A DNA stretch of 64,000 nt from Caulobacter flavus (GTDB taxonomy: Bacteria; Pseudomonadota; Alphaproteobacteria; Caulobacterales; Caulobacteraceae), in assembly GCF_003722335.1 (NCBI RefSeq), contig NZ_CP026100.1, positions 4,376,001 to 4,440,000 of the forward strand, given 5' to 3'. A program made the position numbers and the translations under genes. The notes under the pieces were generated by a model that was not told the DNA's origin, did not search any database, and was given only the letters and a program-made list of their open reading frames with translations. Shown here piece by piece: positions 42,199-50,608 of the stretch. How positions within the stretch are numbered: the stretch's first letter is position 1; every line of letters begins with the position of its first letter.

Positions 42199-42325
42199 AT
42201 CAAGAGTTGGGCTCGCCCAACGCCAACCTGCTTCCCGAGCAAGGTGGCGCCCCGTCGGGGGGATGCGGCCGCGACGGCAACGAAACGGGTGACCCCTGGC
42301 GCCGTCGCGAGTCTTTGGTTTTTCG
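42199..42325 (+). promoter_or_regulatory. Structured metA leader, candidate SAM-type riboswitch
   Basis: Between 42199 and the metA start are four consecutive stems: TTGGG/CCCAA (42207-42220), a long mismatch-containing stem (42221-42249), CCCC/GGGG (42250-42260), and CGCGACGGC/GCCGTCGCG (42270-42309) followed by TCTTTGGTTTTT. The last pair is terminator-like and ends 17 bases before the metA ATG. Short blocks (ATCAAGAG, GGTGG, GATG, CGGCAAC, GGGTGAC) are reminiscent of the SAM-I clan core. Identity is inference; the structure is seen. Confidence 0.5.
42270..42324 (+). terminator. Attenuator-like terminator before metA
   Basis: A perfect 9-base GC stem with a 22-base loop containing a nested GGG/CCC pair, followed by a T-rich tract. 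Its position upstream of a start codon, not after a gene, suggests conditional termination. Confidence 0.6.
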
Positions 42326-42341
42326 ACGGACGGACGACGCC

Positions 42342-43262
42342 ATGCCCATCAAGATTCCCGACGACCTGCCGGCCCGCGCCTCGCTGGAAGCCGAAGGTCT
42401 GTCGCTGATGGCCGACACCGACGCCGCCCGCCAGGACATCCGGCCGCTGCGCATCGGCCTCCTGAACCTGATGCCCGACAAGCCCAGCACCGAGCGCCAG
42501 TTCGCGCGCCTGCTGGGCGCCAGCCCGCTGCAGATCGAGCTCTCGTTGATCCAGCTGGCCAGCCACTCGCCCAAGACGACCTCGGCCGAGCACATGCTGG
42601 CCTTCTATCGCACCTGGGAAGAGGTGCGGCACGAGCGCTTCGACGGGCTGATCGTCACCGGCGCGCCGGTGGAGACCCTGCCGTTCGAGGAAGTCGGCTA
42701 CTGGGACGAGCTGACGCGCATCTTCGACTGGAGCGAAACCCACGTGCACGCCGGCCTGGCGGTCTGCTGGGGCGCCCAGGCCGGCGTGAAGCACTTCCAC
42801 GGCGTGCCCAAGCACGTGATGGCCGACAAGCGCTCGGGCGTGTTCCCGCACGCCAACCTGGCGCCGGCCTCGCCCTATCTGCGCGGCCTGGCCGACGAAA
42901 TCGAGATTCCCGTGTCGCGCTGGACCGAGGTGCGGCCCGAAGACCTGCCGGGCGACGGCGCGCTGCGGGTGCTGCTCGATTCGGAGGAATCGGGCCTGTG
43001 CCTGCTGGAGGACGCCCGCCGCCGCTGGCTCTACATGTTCAATCACCCCGAGTACGAGACCGGCACCCTGGCGGCCGAGTACGCGCGCGACCGGCTGATC
43101 GATCCCTCCACCCCGCCGCCGAGGCACTATTTCCCGGGCGACGACCCCAGCCGCCCGCCGCGCAACCGCTGGCGCAGCCACGCCCACCTGCTGATCGGCA
43201 ACTGGCTGAACGAGGTCTACCAGACCACGCCGTTCGAGCTGGCCAAGATCGGGGCCGAATAG
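42342..43262 (+). CDS. metA: Homoserine O-acyltransferase MetA (probably acetyl-specific)
   Basis: A 306-residue enzyme that acylates homoserine, the first step of methionine synthesis. Catalytic Cys142 (AVCWGAQ), His235 and Glu237 (FNHPEYETGT) align exactly with E. coli MetA numbering. Residue 111 is Glu (GAPVETLPF); in this family Gly111 goes with succinyl-CoA and Glu111 with acetyl-CoA use, so acetyl is predicted. ATG 42342 was chosen because the residues added by the upstream ATG come from the structured leader. Confidence 0.95.
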   Translation: MPIKIPDDLPARASLEAEGLSLMADTDAARQDIRPLRIGLLNLMPDKPSTERQFARLLGASPLQIELSLIQLASHSPKTTSAEHMLAFYRTWEEVRHERFDGLIVTGAPVETLPFEEVGYWDELTRIFDWSETHVHAGLAVCWGAQAGVKHFHGVPKHVMADKRSGVFPHANLAPASPYLRGLADEIEIPVSRWTEVRPEDLPGDGALRVLLDSEESGLCLLEDARRRWLYMFNHPEYETGTLAAEYARDRLIDPSTPPPRHYFPGDDPSRPPRNRWRSHAHLLIGNWLNEVYQTTPFELAKIGAE

Positions 43263-43286
43263 AAAAACCTCTCCCTATGGGAGAGG
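43263..43286. terminator. Hairpin terminator between metA and nnr
   Basis: A perfect 8-base stem CCTCTCCC/GGGAGAGG with a 3-base loop. Read leftward it runs into TTTTT, so it mainly ends the nnr operon, whose stop codon lies within the hairpin. It also follows the metA stop directly. Confidence 0.75.
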
Positions 43287-44756
43287 GTGATTTCTCTGAT
43301 CCCACAGCCGCTTCAGAACCACGGGCGCCAGACCCGGCAGATCCTCGGCGATCAGCCCCGGCCCGTGCAGGCTGGCGCATTCGGCGTGGATCCAGGCCCC
43401 GGCGCAGGCCGCGTCGAAACTTTCCATGCCCTGCGCGGCCAGTCCGGCGATGAAGCCGGCCAGCACGTCGCCCGAGCCAGCGGTGGCCAGCCATGGCGAG
43501 CCGTTGAGGTTCACCGCCGTGCGGCCGTCGGGCGCGGCGATCACGGTGTCGGGACCTTTCAGCAGCACGATCGTCCCGGCCCGCCGCGCGGCCTCGCGGG
43601 CGGCGGCGATCCGTTCGGGCGAGGCCTTCAGCAGGCCCGGAAACAGCCGCTCGAACTCGCCCGGATGCGGGGTCAGCACGTCGTCGCGGTCGAGGCGGGC
43701 GAAAAGCTCGTCAGGCGCGTGGGCGAAGCTGGTCAGGGCGTCGGCGTCGACCACCAGGGCCGCGCCCGTGCCGGCCAGCGCGGTGAGGTTGCGGGCCGTC
43801 GCCTCGCCCACCCCGGCGGCCGGGCCGATCACCGCGGCGGCCGCGCGATCGGCCAGCGCGGCCAGTTCGGCGTCGGTGTCGAACGGCGCCAGCATCACCG
43901 CCTCCAGATGGGCGGCGTTGACCGCCAGCGCGCCAGGCGGCGACAGCAGGGTGACAACCCCCGCCCCGATCCGCAGGCCCGCCCTGGCCGACAGGCGCGC
44001 CGCGCCCGTGCTCCAGGCCTCGCCGCTGACCACCACCAGGCGGCCGCGCGCATGCTTGTGGGCGTCGTCGCTTGGCCAGGGGAAGCGCGCGCCCCACAGC
44101 GACGGATCGTTCTCGACCAGGTCGCCAGCGCCCGTATCGGAGAGGCCGATGTCGACCACCTCGACCGCGCCGCAGGCCGCTCTGCCATGGGCCAGGACAT
44201 GGGCCGGCTTGCGGCGATGGAAGGTGACCGTGAGCGCGGCCCTGAAGGCCGCGCCGCCCAGCGACTGGCCGGTGTCGCCATGAACGCCGCTGGGCGTGTC
44301 GATGGCCACGATGCAGGCCGACAGCCCTTCGGCGGCGCGCGCCAGCTCCTCCGCCGGCCCATCCAGCGGGCGCGACAGGCCCGCGCCGAACAGGGCGTCG
44401 ACATGGAGGTCGGCGGGCGAAACGGCCGGATTCAGCGGATGGACCTCGCCTCGCCAGCGTTCGGCGGCCCAGCGGCACGAGGGCGAGGCCGGCGGCGCCA
44501 GCGCCTCGACCCGAACCGGCCAGCCACGACGCCTCAGGTGGCGGGCGACGACGTAGCCGTCGCCACCGTTGTCGCCGGGACCGCACCAGATGACCACGGA
44601 ACGGCGCGACCAGCGCTGGCGGATCGCTTCCGCCGCGCCCTTGCCGGCCCGTTCCATCAGGGTGGTCGCCGGCGTTCCCGCCGCCGTCGCCGCCGCATCG
44701 GCCGCCTTCATCTCGGCGACGGTCATGATCTGGCGGAGCGACACGGGTGTCTCCAT
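43275..44756 (-). CDS. nnr: Bifunctional NAD(P)H-hydrate epimerase / dehydratase
   Basis: A 493-residue fusion of NnrE (residues about 1-210) and NnrD (about 220-490). The epimerase part has the YjeF_N start MKAADAAATAAGTPATTLMER and CGPGDNGGDGYVVARHL. The dehydratase part shows TPHPGEFERLF and NLNGSPWLATAGSGDVLAG, the ATP/ADP-binding block of the ribokinase-like fold. It repairs hydrated NADH/NADPH. It is the last gene of a three-gene operon; its ATG shares a base with the previous TGA (TGATG). Confidence 0.95.
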   Translation of the reverse strand: METPVSLRQIMTVAEMKAADAAATAAGTPATTLMERAGKGAAEAIRQRWSRRSVVIWCGPGDNGGDGYVVARHLRRRGWPVRVEALAPPASPSCRWAAERWRGEVHPLNPAVSPADLHVDALFGAGLSRPLDGPAEELARAAEGLSACIVAIDTPSGVHGDTGQSLGGAAFRAALTVTFHRRKPAHVLAHGRAACGAVEVVDIGLSDTGAGDLVENDPSLWGARFPWPSDDAHKHARGRLVVVSGEAWSTGAARLSARAGLRIGAGVVTLLSPPGALAVNAAHLEAVMLAPFDTDAELAALADRAAAAVIGPAAGVGEATARNLTALAGTGAALVVDADALTSFAHAPDELFARLDRDDVLTPHPGEFERLFPGLLKASPERIAAAREAARRAGTIVLLKGPDTVIAAPDGRTAVNLNGSPWLATAGSGDVLAGFIAGLAAQGMESFDAACAGAWIHAECASLHGPGLIAEDLPGLAPVVLKRLWDQRNHPLP

Positions 44757-45325
44757 CAAAGAACGCCGGTGGAGGCTTCCTTGCCTTTCTCGACCAGCCG
44801 CAGGCGGTTGTCGACGACTTCGAAGACCGTGACGCTGGCGTGGTCGGGCCGGAAGGCCATGACCGCGCGCGTGCCCTGCGCGGCGGCGAGGGCGGCGTTC
44901 AGCGCCACGAAGTGGCTGAAGACGGCGCATCCCTCGTATCGCGCCAAAGCCTCGGCGACCTCGACCGTCCAGGCCAGATAGTCGCGATCGCCCTGGATGT
45001 CGGCCCAGTCGCCGGCGAAGGCCTGCTTTAGCCAGGCCGGACGCGCCTCGGGCGAAAGCGCGGCGGGGGTCGGGATCTCGCCGACGGCCGGCTCGATCTC
45101 GACCGCGACGCCCAGCAGATCGGCGAGCGGGGCCGCGGTCTCGCGACAGCGGCGCAGCGGCGAGGAGATCACCCGGACCGGGCGCTGCTCCGCCGGCAGG
45201 GAGGCCAGCAAGGCGGCGACCGCCCTCGCCTGCTCGCGACCGGTCTCGTCGAGGCCGGGATCGTCGTCGTGGCCGCCCCAGGTCGAGGCCGGCTTGCCGT
45301 GGCGGATGACGTGGACGCGCCCCAT
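44756..45325 (-). CDS. Histidine phosphatase family protein
   Basis: A 189-residue phosphoglycerate-mutase-like enzyme. The catalytic RHG motif is at the start (HVIRHGKP), SSPLRRCRETAAPLAD gives the second arginine, and CAVFSHFVALNAAL supplies the late His. Such enzymes hydrolyse phosphate monoesters; the substrate is unknown. It is joined to the thiolase-like gene and to nnr by TGATG overlaps on both sides. Confidence 0.88.
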   Translation of the reverse strand: MGRVHVIRHGKPASTWGGHDDDPGLDETGREQARAVAALLASLPAEQRPVRVISSPLRRCRETAAPLADLLGVAVEIEPAVGEIPTPAALSPEARPAWLKQAFAGDWADIQGDRDYLAWTVEVAEALARYEGCAVFSHFVALNAALAAAQGTRAVMAFRPDHASVTVFEVVDNRLRLVEKGKEASTGVL

Positions 45326-46869
45326 CAGGCGGCGTCCGGCGTGAACAGATTGCGGACCCCGTCGGGATGGCGCCCGACCGTTCCGGCGCGCCCCACGCCC
45401 TCGCGGGCTTCCAGATCGGCCAGGGCCGCCGGATCCTCGGGGGTGTTGGCCACGAACCGCGCGCCGTCCGCCGTGCGGCCGATGACGATCCCCATGCGCG
45501 GCCCCTGGCGGGCGTGGACGACGGTGTAGGTCTCGATGGTCGCGCGGCCTTCCGGCGCTTCGGCGATCGGCGGATGCGGCAGGGCGTCGATCTCCTTCTG
45601 GATCACGGCCGGATCCTCGCGCCGCCATTCGCCCTCCACCGGCCGGGTGGAATAAACGCCGACCGACTGCTTGGTCAGGAACCAGCCGTTGGCGGTCGAC
45701 AGGCCGTAGGCGCCGGGCAGCGCGCGCAGCCGCTCCGTCAGCCGGGCCACGGCGTGAAGGCTGTAGTTATTCCCAGGTCCGCCGAAGTAAGGCAGGCCGC
45801 CGGTGACGGTCAGGCCGCGCGGATCGTCGAGCGCGATCCCCAGTTCCTCGGCGGCGACCTGCACCGCCGATGGGAAGCAGGAATAGAGGTCGATCACGTC
45901 GAGGTCCTCCAGGCCGATCCCAGCCATCTCCAGCGCCCGCTTGCCGGTCAGCCGGATGGCCGGGCTGGAGTGGAAATCCTGGCGCTGCAGCGGGTACCAG
46001 AGATCGGCGGCGTCGGCGCAGCCGTGCAGGAACACCCAGCGGTCCTCCGGCACGCCCAGCTCGCGGGCCATGCCGACGCTGGCGACCAGCACGGCGGCCG
46101 ACTGGTCCACCTCCATGATGGCGTTGAGGTACTTGGGATACGGGTAGCCGACCATGCGATTGCGCTCGGTCACCGTGACCAGTTCCTCCGGCGAGCGCTC
46201 GACCGGGAACCAGGCCTCGGGATCGGTCGCGGCCACCGTGGTGAAGGGCGAGAACAGCGCGCCCAGCCGGGCCTGGTGGTCGGAGAGGCTGCGCCCGTCG
46301 CGGGCCCGCAGCGCGTTCTCGAACAAGGGATAGGTGTTTACCGGATAGCCCAGGCCGTGGGCGGCCTCCTGCCTGGTCACGCCGGGGCGCGGGTCGCCGA
46401 TGCGGGCGGGCTTGCTGTCGATGTCGTCGGCCCAGCCGTCGAAGCCCAGGCCGTTTTTCATCCGCTTCATCAGCGAACCAAGGAATTCGGCGCCGGTCAC
46501 TAGGCCCAGCCGCGACTCGCCGCGGGCGATGCGCTCGGCCAGGACGTTGATGGCCTGTTGGGGGCTGTTGCCGCCGGTCTCGGTATAGACCGCCCAGGCC
46601 GGATCCGCGCCGACGGCCCGCGCCAGGCTGGCCGGCGGATCCGACAGGCGGGGAAGCGGCAGTTTCGAAAGACCGCCCGGGGCGTCGATGCTGAACGCTA
46701 CGACCGCCAGAGCGTCCAATCGCGCAAGAACCGCCCCTTGCAGCCCGGCGTCGGCGACAGCGCGTTTCGCCGCAATCTTCAGCAAATCCAGCGGCGAAGG
46801 CGAATTTTCGGCGGGTCCTCGAAAAGTGAACTGGCCCGCGCCGATCAAAACCGGCGTCTCATCGCGCAT
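45325..46869 (-). CDS. Thiolase-superfamily protein lacking the nucleophilic cysteine
   Basis: A 514-residue protein annotated in relatives as acetyl-CoA acetyltransferase. The two-half thiolase fold is recognisable (PVLIGAGQFTFRG start; LEDLDVIDLYSCFPSA; GGLPYFGGPGNNYSLHA). The nucleophile position, normally C in VCxSG, reads TETGGNSPQQA without Cys, so normal thiolysis is doubtful. About 90 C-terminal residues look like an OB-fold (DUF35-type) domain. ATG 46869 is preferred over GTG 46875. It opens the operon, behind a palindrome that may be its operator. Confidence 0.85.
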   Translation of the reverse strand: MRDETPVLIGAGQFTFRGPAENSPSPLDLLKIAAKRAVADAGLQGAVLARLDALAVVAFSIDAPGGLSKLPLPRLSDPPASLARAVGADPAWAVYTETGGNSPQQAINVLAERIARGESRLGLVTGAEFLGSLMKRMKNGLGFDGWADDIDSKPARIGDPRPGVTRQEAAHGLGYPVNTYPLFENALRARDGRSLSDHQARLGALFSPFTTVAATDPEAWFPVERSPEELVTVTERNRMVGYPYPKYLNAIMEVDQSAAVLVASVGMARELGVPEDRWVFLHGCADAADLWYPLQRQDFHSSPAIRLTGKRALEMAGIGLEDLDVIDLYSCFPSAVQVAAEELGIALDDPRGLTVTGGLPYFGGPGNNYSLHAVARLTERLRALPGAYGLSTANGWFLTKQSVGVYSTRPVEGEWRREDPAVIQKEIDALPHPPIAEAPEGRATIETYTVVHARQGPRMGIVIGRTADGARFVANTPEDPAALADLEAREGVGRAGTVGRHPDGVRNLFTPDAA

Positions 46870-46883
46870 GTTCACCCCCGTTC

Positions 46884-46895
46884 AAACGATCGTTT
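46884..46895. promoter_or_regulatory. Operator candidate AAACGATCGTTT
   Basis: A perfect 12-base palindrome 14 bases before the thiolase-like start codon. The AAACG..CGTTT pattern is common among TetR-family operators of acyl-CoA and lipid genes. Position next to the start fits repression of the operon. No regulator gene is adjacent. Confidence 0.5.
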
Positions 46896-47115
46896 TTGCG
46901 ATCCTAGGCGGCTATCCGGGCGCGACAAGGCCGTTTCCGGCCACAATTCCGAAATGCATACTTTTCAATCAAACGTCGCTCAAGATTCACTCATATGCCC
47001 AAATGCGCGACCGAACCGCGACAATACCTGGAACCCCGACTTGTAGCGCTCCGGGCGGCGTGATCCTTGCCGCTCAAAGTCAGAGGCCATGCGCCGATGG
47101 GCGCGGAAGAGACCG

Positions 47116-47454
47116 ATGAAAAAGATCGAAGCCGTCATCAAGCCGTTCAAGCTGGATGAGGTCAAAGAGGCGCTCCAGGACATGGGCGTCCAAGGGATGA
47201 CCGTTCTGGAAGCCAAGGGCTACGGACGCCAAAAGGGCCACACCGAGCTCTATCGCGGCGCCGAGTACGTCGTGGACTTCCTGCCCAAGATCAAGGTCGA
47301 GGTTGTCGTCGAGGACAACCAGATCGACGCCGCCCTCGAGGCGATCACCAACGCCGCCCGCACGGGCCGCATCGGCGACGGCAAGATCTTCGTCTCGGAG
47401 ATCACCGAAGTCGTCCGCATCCGGACCGGCGAAACCGGTCCGTCCGCCGTCTAG
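47116..47454 (+). CDS. glnB: Nitrogen regulatory protein P-II (GlnB)
   Basis: A 112-residue PII signal protein. Tyr51, the uridylylation site, lies in the T loop (ELYRGAEYVVDFLPK), and the C-terminal signature is TGRIGDGKIFV. PII senses 2-oxoglutarate, ATP and glutamine state and controls GlnE and NtrB. GGAAGAG precedes ATG 47116; the frame extends 9 residues further upstream. It is followed by glnA after 45 bases, the standard alphaproteobacterial glnBA operon. Confidence 0.97.
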   Translation: MKKIEAVIKPFKLDEVKEALQDMGVQGMTVLEAKGYGRQKGHTELYRGAEYVVDFLPKIKVEVVVEDNQIDAALEAITNAARTGRIGDGKIFVSEITEVVRIRTGETGPSAV

Positions 47455-47499
47455 CCCACGGCCCTCTCCTCAGACTTTACTCGCTCAAAGGGGATATCA

Positions 47500-48909
47500 A
47501 TGAGCACCGCCAAGGAAATCCTGGACCTGATCAAGGAAAAGGACGTGAAGTACGTCGACGTCCGCTTCACGGACGTTCGCGGCAAGATGCAGCACGTCAC
47601 CTTCGACATCGATCTGGTCGACGACGAGTTCCTGAACGACGGCACCATGTTCGACGGTTCGTCGATCGCCGGCTGGAAGGCCATCAACGAGTCGGACATG
47701 AAGCTGCGTCCGGACCTGAGCTCGGCCATCATCGACCCGTTCTACCAGCAGACGACCCTGGCGCTGTTCTGCGACGTCGTGAACCCGGACGACGGCACCC
47801 CCTACAACCGCGACCCGCGCTCGATCGCCAAGGCCGCGCTGAACTACGTGAAGTCGGCGGGCGTGGGCGACACCGTCTACTTCGGCCCGGAAGCCGAATT
47901 CTTCATCTTCGACGACGTGCGCTGGTCGACCGCCCCGCACGACACCAGCTACTCGTTCGACTCGACCGAACTGCCGGTGAACTCGGGCAAGGCCTATCCG
48001 GAAGGCAACATGGGTCACCGCCCGGGCCCCAAGGGCGGCTACTTCCCGGTCAACCCGGTCGACTCGGCCCAGGATCTGCGCGGCGAAATGCTGGCCGTCA
48101 TGGGCGAACTCGGCATGAAGCCGGAAAAGCACCACCACGAAGTGGCGCCGGCCCAGCACGAACTCGGCCTGAAGTTCGACACCATGGTCACCATGGCCGA
48201 CCGGATGCAGCTGTATAAGTACGTGATCCACAACGTGGCCCACGCCTACGGCAAGACCGCCACCTTCATGGCCAAGCCGATGTTCGCCGACAACGGCTCG
48301 GGCATGCACGTGCACCAGTCGATCTGGCAGGACGGCAAGCCGCTGTTCGCCGGCGACAAGTACGCCGGCCTGAGCCAGGAGTGCCTGTGGTACATCGGCG
48401 GCATCATCAAGCACGCCAAGGCCATCAACGCCTTCTCGAACTCGACCACCAACAGCTACAAGCGCCTGGTGCCGGGCTACGAAGCCCCGGTGAAGCTGGC
48501 CTACAGCTCGCGTAACCGCTCGGCCTCGATCCGCATCCCGCACGTCGACAGCCCGAAGGCCAAGCGCATCGAAGCCCGCTTCCCGGACCCGATGGGCAAC
48601 CCGTACCTGACCTTCGTCGCTCTGCTGATGGCCGGCCTGGACGGCATCATCAACAAGATCGACCCGGGCGCGGCCGCCGACAAGAACCTCTACGACCTGC
48701 CGCCCCGCGAGCAGAAGAAGATCCCGGAAGTCTGCGGCTCGCTGCGCGAAGCCCTGGAAAGCCTGGACAAGGACCGCGCCTTCCTGAAGGCCGGCGGCGT
48801 CATGGACGACGACTTCATCGACAGCTACATCGAGCTGAAGATGGAAGAAGTGATGCGTCTGCAACTGCACCCGCACCCGGTCGAATTCGAGATGTACTAC
48901 AAGTGCTAA
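47500..48909 (+). CDS. glnA: Glutamine synthetase type I
   Basis: A 469-residue GSI-beta dodecamer subunit that makes glutamine from glutamate and ammonia. Marks are MFDGSSIAGW near residue 51, the metal-site segments PEAEFFIFDD and HHHEVAPAQHE, GSGMHVHQS, and the adenylylation tyrosine at residue 398 (NLYDLPPRE). AAAGGGGA is 8-10 bases before the ATG. It is cotranscribed with glnB and followed by a very strong terminator. Confidence 0.98.
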   Translation: MSTAKEILDLIKEKDVKYVDVRFTDVRGKMQHVTFDIDLVDDEFLNDGTMFDGSSIAGWKAINESDMKLRPDLSSAIIDPFYQQTTLALFCDVVNPDDGTPYNRDPRSIAKAALNYVKSAGVGDTVYFGPEAEFFIFDDVRWSTAPHDTSYSFDSTELPVNSGKAYPEGNMGHRPGPKGGYFPVNPVDSAQDLRGEMLAVMGELGMKPEKHHHEVAPAQHELGLKFDTMVTMADRMQLYKYVIHNVAHAYGKTATFMAKPMFADNGSGMHVHQSIWQDGKPLFAGDKYAGLSQECLWYIGGIIKHAKAINAFSNSTTNSYKRLVPGYEAPVKLAYSSRNRSASIRIPHVDSPKAKRIEARFPDPMGNPYLTFVALLMAGLDGIINKIDPGAAADKNLYDLPPREQKKIPEVCGSLREALESLDKDRAFLKAGGVMDDDFIDSYIELKMEEVMRLQLHPHPVEFEMYYKC

Positions 48910-48929
48910 GCCGAAAGGCCTGAGCACGG

Positions 48930-48966
48930 AAAAGGCCCGGAACGCGAGTTCCGGGCCTTTTCTTTT
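48930..48966 (+). terminator. Intrinsic terminator of glnBA
   Basis: A perfect 14-base stem, AAAAGGCCCGGAAC with GTTCCGGGCCTTTT, a GCGA tetraloop, then TTTTCTTTT. It lies 20 bases after the glnA stop. The A run on the left also lets it work for the convergent small gene. Confidence 0.95.
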
Positions 48967-49009
48967 GAGCGTCAGTCGCCTGGACCGCGCCGTCGTGCGC
49001 GATCGTCGA

Positions 49010-49333
49010 TCAGGCGTCGGCCTGGGCGATCCCCTCGCGGAACTCGTCGGCGGGAACGAACGCCGCGCCCTCCTCGTCCAGCACCCAGGCGCCCTTGAAG
49101 GCGGCATGGGCCGGGTCGAGATCCTCGTCGAGCAGGTCGCCCTCGTAGAGGCCGACATTGGTGTAGTCGAAATCAAGCGACAGCTGGCTGGCGAGATCGA
49201 GCATCTCGTCGGCCATGCGGCGGGCGTAACCCAGGGCTTCGCTCTCGTTGGAGAACTCGTCCGTCAGGGTGTTCACCTCCGCTGAATCGCTGCCTTGGGT
49301 CGCGCTGGTGGTGACGATGGTGAAGGCCGGCAT
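49010..49333 (-). CDS. Acidic hypothetical protein (107 residues)
   Basis: A 107-residue, strongly acidic protein without signal peptide. An N-terminal strand region and a central helix (EALGYARRMADEMLDLASQL) are predicted. I do not recognise a family. GAGAGA is upstream of the ATG. It is convergent with glnA and shares the glnA terminator region. High content of Asp, Glu and Ala suggests a soluble binding protein. Confidence 0.72.
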   Translation of the reverse strand: MPAFTIVTTSATQGSDSAEVNTLTDEFSNESEALGYARRMADEMLDLASQLSLDFDYTNVGLYEGDLLDEDLDPAHAAFKGAWVLDEEGAAFVPADEFREGIAQADA

Positions 49334-49426
49334 TGGTCATCTCTCGAAGGTGTTGAGCCCCACACCTAATCCCATTCGCCAGGAAGAGCGGCCATATTTT
49401 GAAAAATGCTTGGCGGCGCGATCCGA

Positions 49427-50497
49427 TCAGGCCCCTCCGCGAGCGTCCTTCCTGGCCGTGCGATAGCTCTTCTGGGCCTTGCCGAGCCGCCGACGCTCGG
49501 CGTCCTTGAACGTCCGGGCCGCCTTTTCCTCCGCCGCGGCCGCTTCCTGGGCCAGCTTCCTGAAGTGATCCCAGCGCTTGGGATCAAGATCCCCGCTCAG
49601 GATGGCGCCCTGCACCGCGCAGCCGGGCTCGTTGGCATGGCTGCAGTCGCCGAACTTGCAGGTTTCCGCCAGGCGCTCGATGTCGTCGAACACCTGGTTC
49701 ACGCCCTCGTCGGCGTCGACCAGCCCAACCTCCCGGACCCCGGGGGTGTCGATGATCAGCCCGCCGCCGGGCAGCAGGGCCAGTTCGCGATGGCTGGTGG
49801 TGTGGCGCCCCCGGTCGTCGGCTTCCCGGATCTCCTGGGTGGCCATGCGCCGCTCGCCCAGCAGCGTGTTGACCAGGGTGGACTTGCCGACGCCGGACGA
49901 GCCGATCAGGACGCAGGTCTCGCCGGGCGCCAGATGAGCCAGCAAGGCGTCCAGGCCCAGGCCCTCGCGCGCCGACACGATCACGACCGGGCAGCCGGCG
50001 GCCAGGGCCTCGACCTCGGCGGCGAGGGACGCCGCCTCGGCGCAGATGTCCGACTTCGTCAGCACCACCACCGGGCGCGCGCCGCTCTGCCACGCGGCGG
50101 CCAGGTAACGCTCGATCCGGCGCGGATTGAGGTCGCCGTTCATCGAGGTGACGATGAAGGCCAGGTCGACATTGGCGGCGACGACCTGGGGGGTCTGCAC
50201 GCTGTCGGCGGCCCGGCGAACCAGGGCGGTGCGGCGCGGCAGCACGGCCTGGATGGTCGCGGTGCGCTCGGGCAGGTTCATCGACAACGCCACCCAGTCG
50301 CCGACCGCCGGATGGCCGGCCTCCTGGGCTTCATGACGCAGGCGGCCGGAAAGCTTGGCGCGCACCTCGCCCTGCGCCGTGACGACCAGATAGCCGTTGC
50401 GCTGCTGGACGACGACGCGGCCGGCCGCATGGCCCGCGCGCGCGTGAGGCTCGAAAGCCTTCGCCAGCAGGTCGGACCATCCGTATTGCTCGATCAA
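49427..50497 (-). CDS. rsgA: Ribosome small-subunit-dependent GTPase RsgA
   Basis: A GTPase of about 356 residues that assists late 30S maturation. The G motifs are in permuted order: LTKSD (G4), GSSGVGKST (G1), then DTPGVREVG (G3), preceded by an OB-fold. The C-terminal zinc knuckle is CKFGDCSHANEPGC. The start is uncertain: TTG 50497 with GGAAG upstream gives the usual LIEQYGW start, while GTG 50533 would add 12 residues. Confidence 0.94.
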   Translation of the reverse strand: MIEQYGWSDLLAKAFEPHARAGHAAGRVVVQQRNGYLVVTAQGEVRAKLSGRLRHEAQEAGHPAVGDWVALSMNLPERTATIQAVLPRRTALVRRAADSVQTPQVVAANVDLAFIVTSMNGDLNPRRIERYLAAAWQSGARPVVVLTKSDICAEAASLAAEVEALAAGCPVVIVSAREGLGLDALLAHLAPGETCVLIGSSGVGKSTLVNTLLGERRMATQEIREADDRGRHTTSHRELALLPGGGLIIDTPGVREVGLVDADEGVNQVFDDIERLAETCKFGDCSHANEPGCAVQGAILSGDLDPKRWDHFRKLAQEAAAAEEKAARTFKDAERRRLGKAQKSYRTARKDARGGA

Positions 50498-50608
50498 GTT
50501 GGGCTTCCATGGGTCAGCGCTGCATCGGCCCACCGCCTAGCAGCAAAACGACACGCGCCGGAAGCCGGATCGCGACGGCCGAAGGATACAGCCGATCCTG
50601 CCGGAGGC

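Noticed and set aside
42199..42325. SAM-II riboswitch identity of the metA leader
   Set aside because: The short H-type pseudoknot core typical of SAM-II was not found; the leader is longer with several GC-rich stems.
47020..47045. A possible sigma-54 promoter for glnBA (CTGGAACC...CTTGTAG)
   Set aside because: The GG-N10-GC spacing of sigma-54 promoters is not met; only the TGG part fits.
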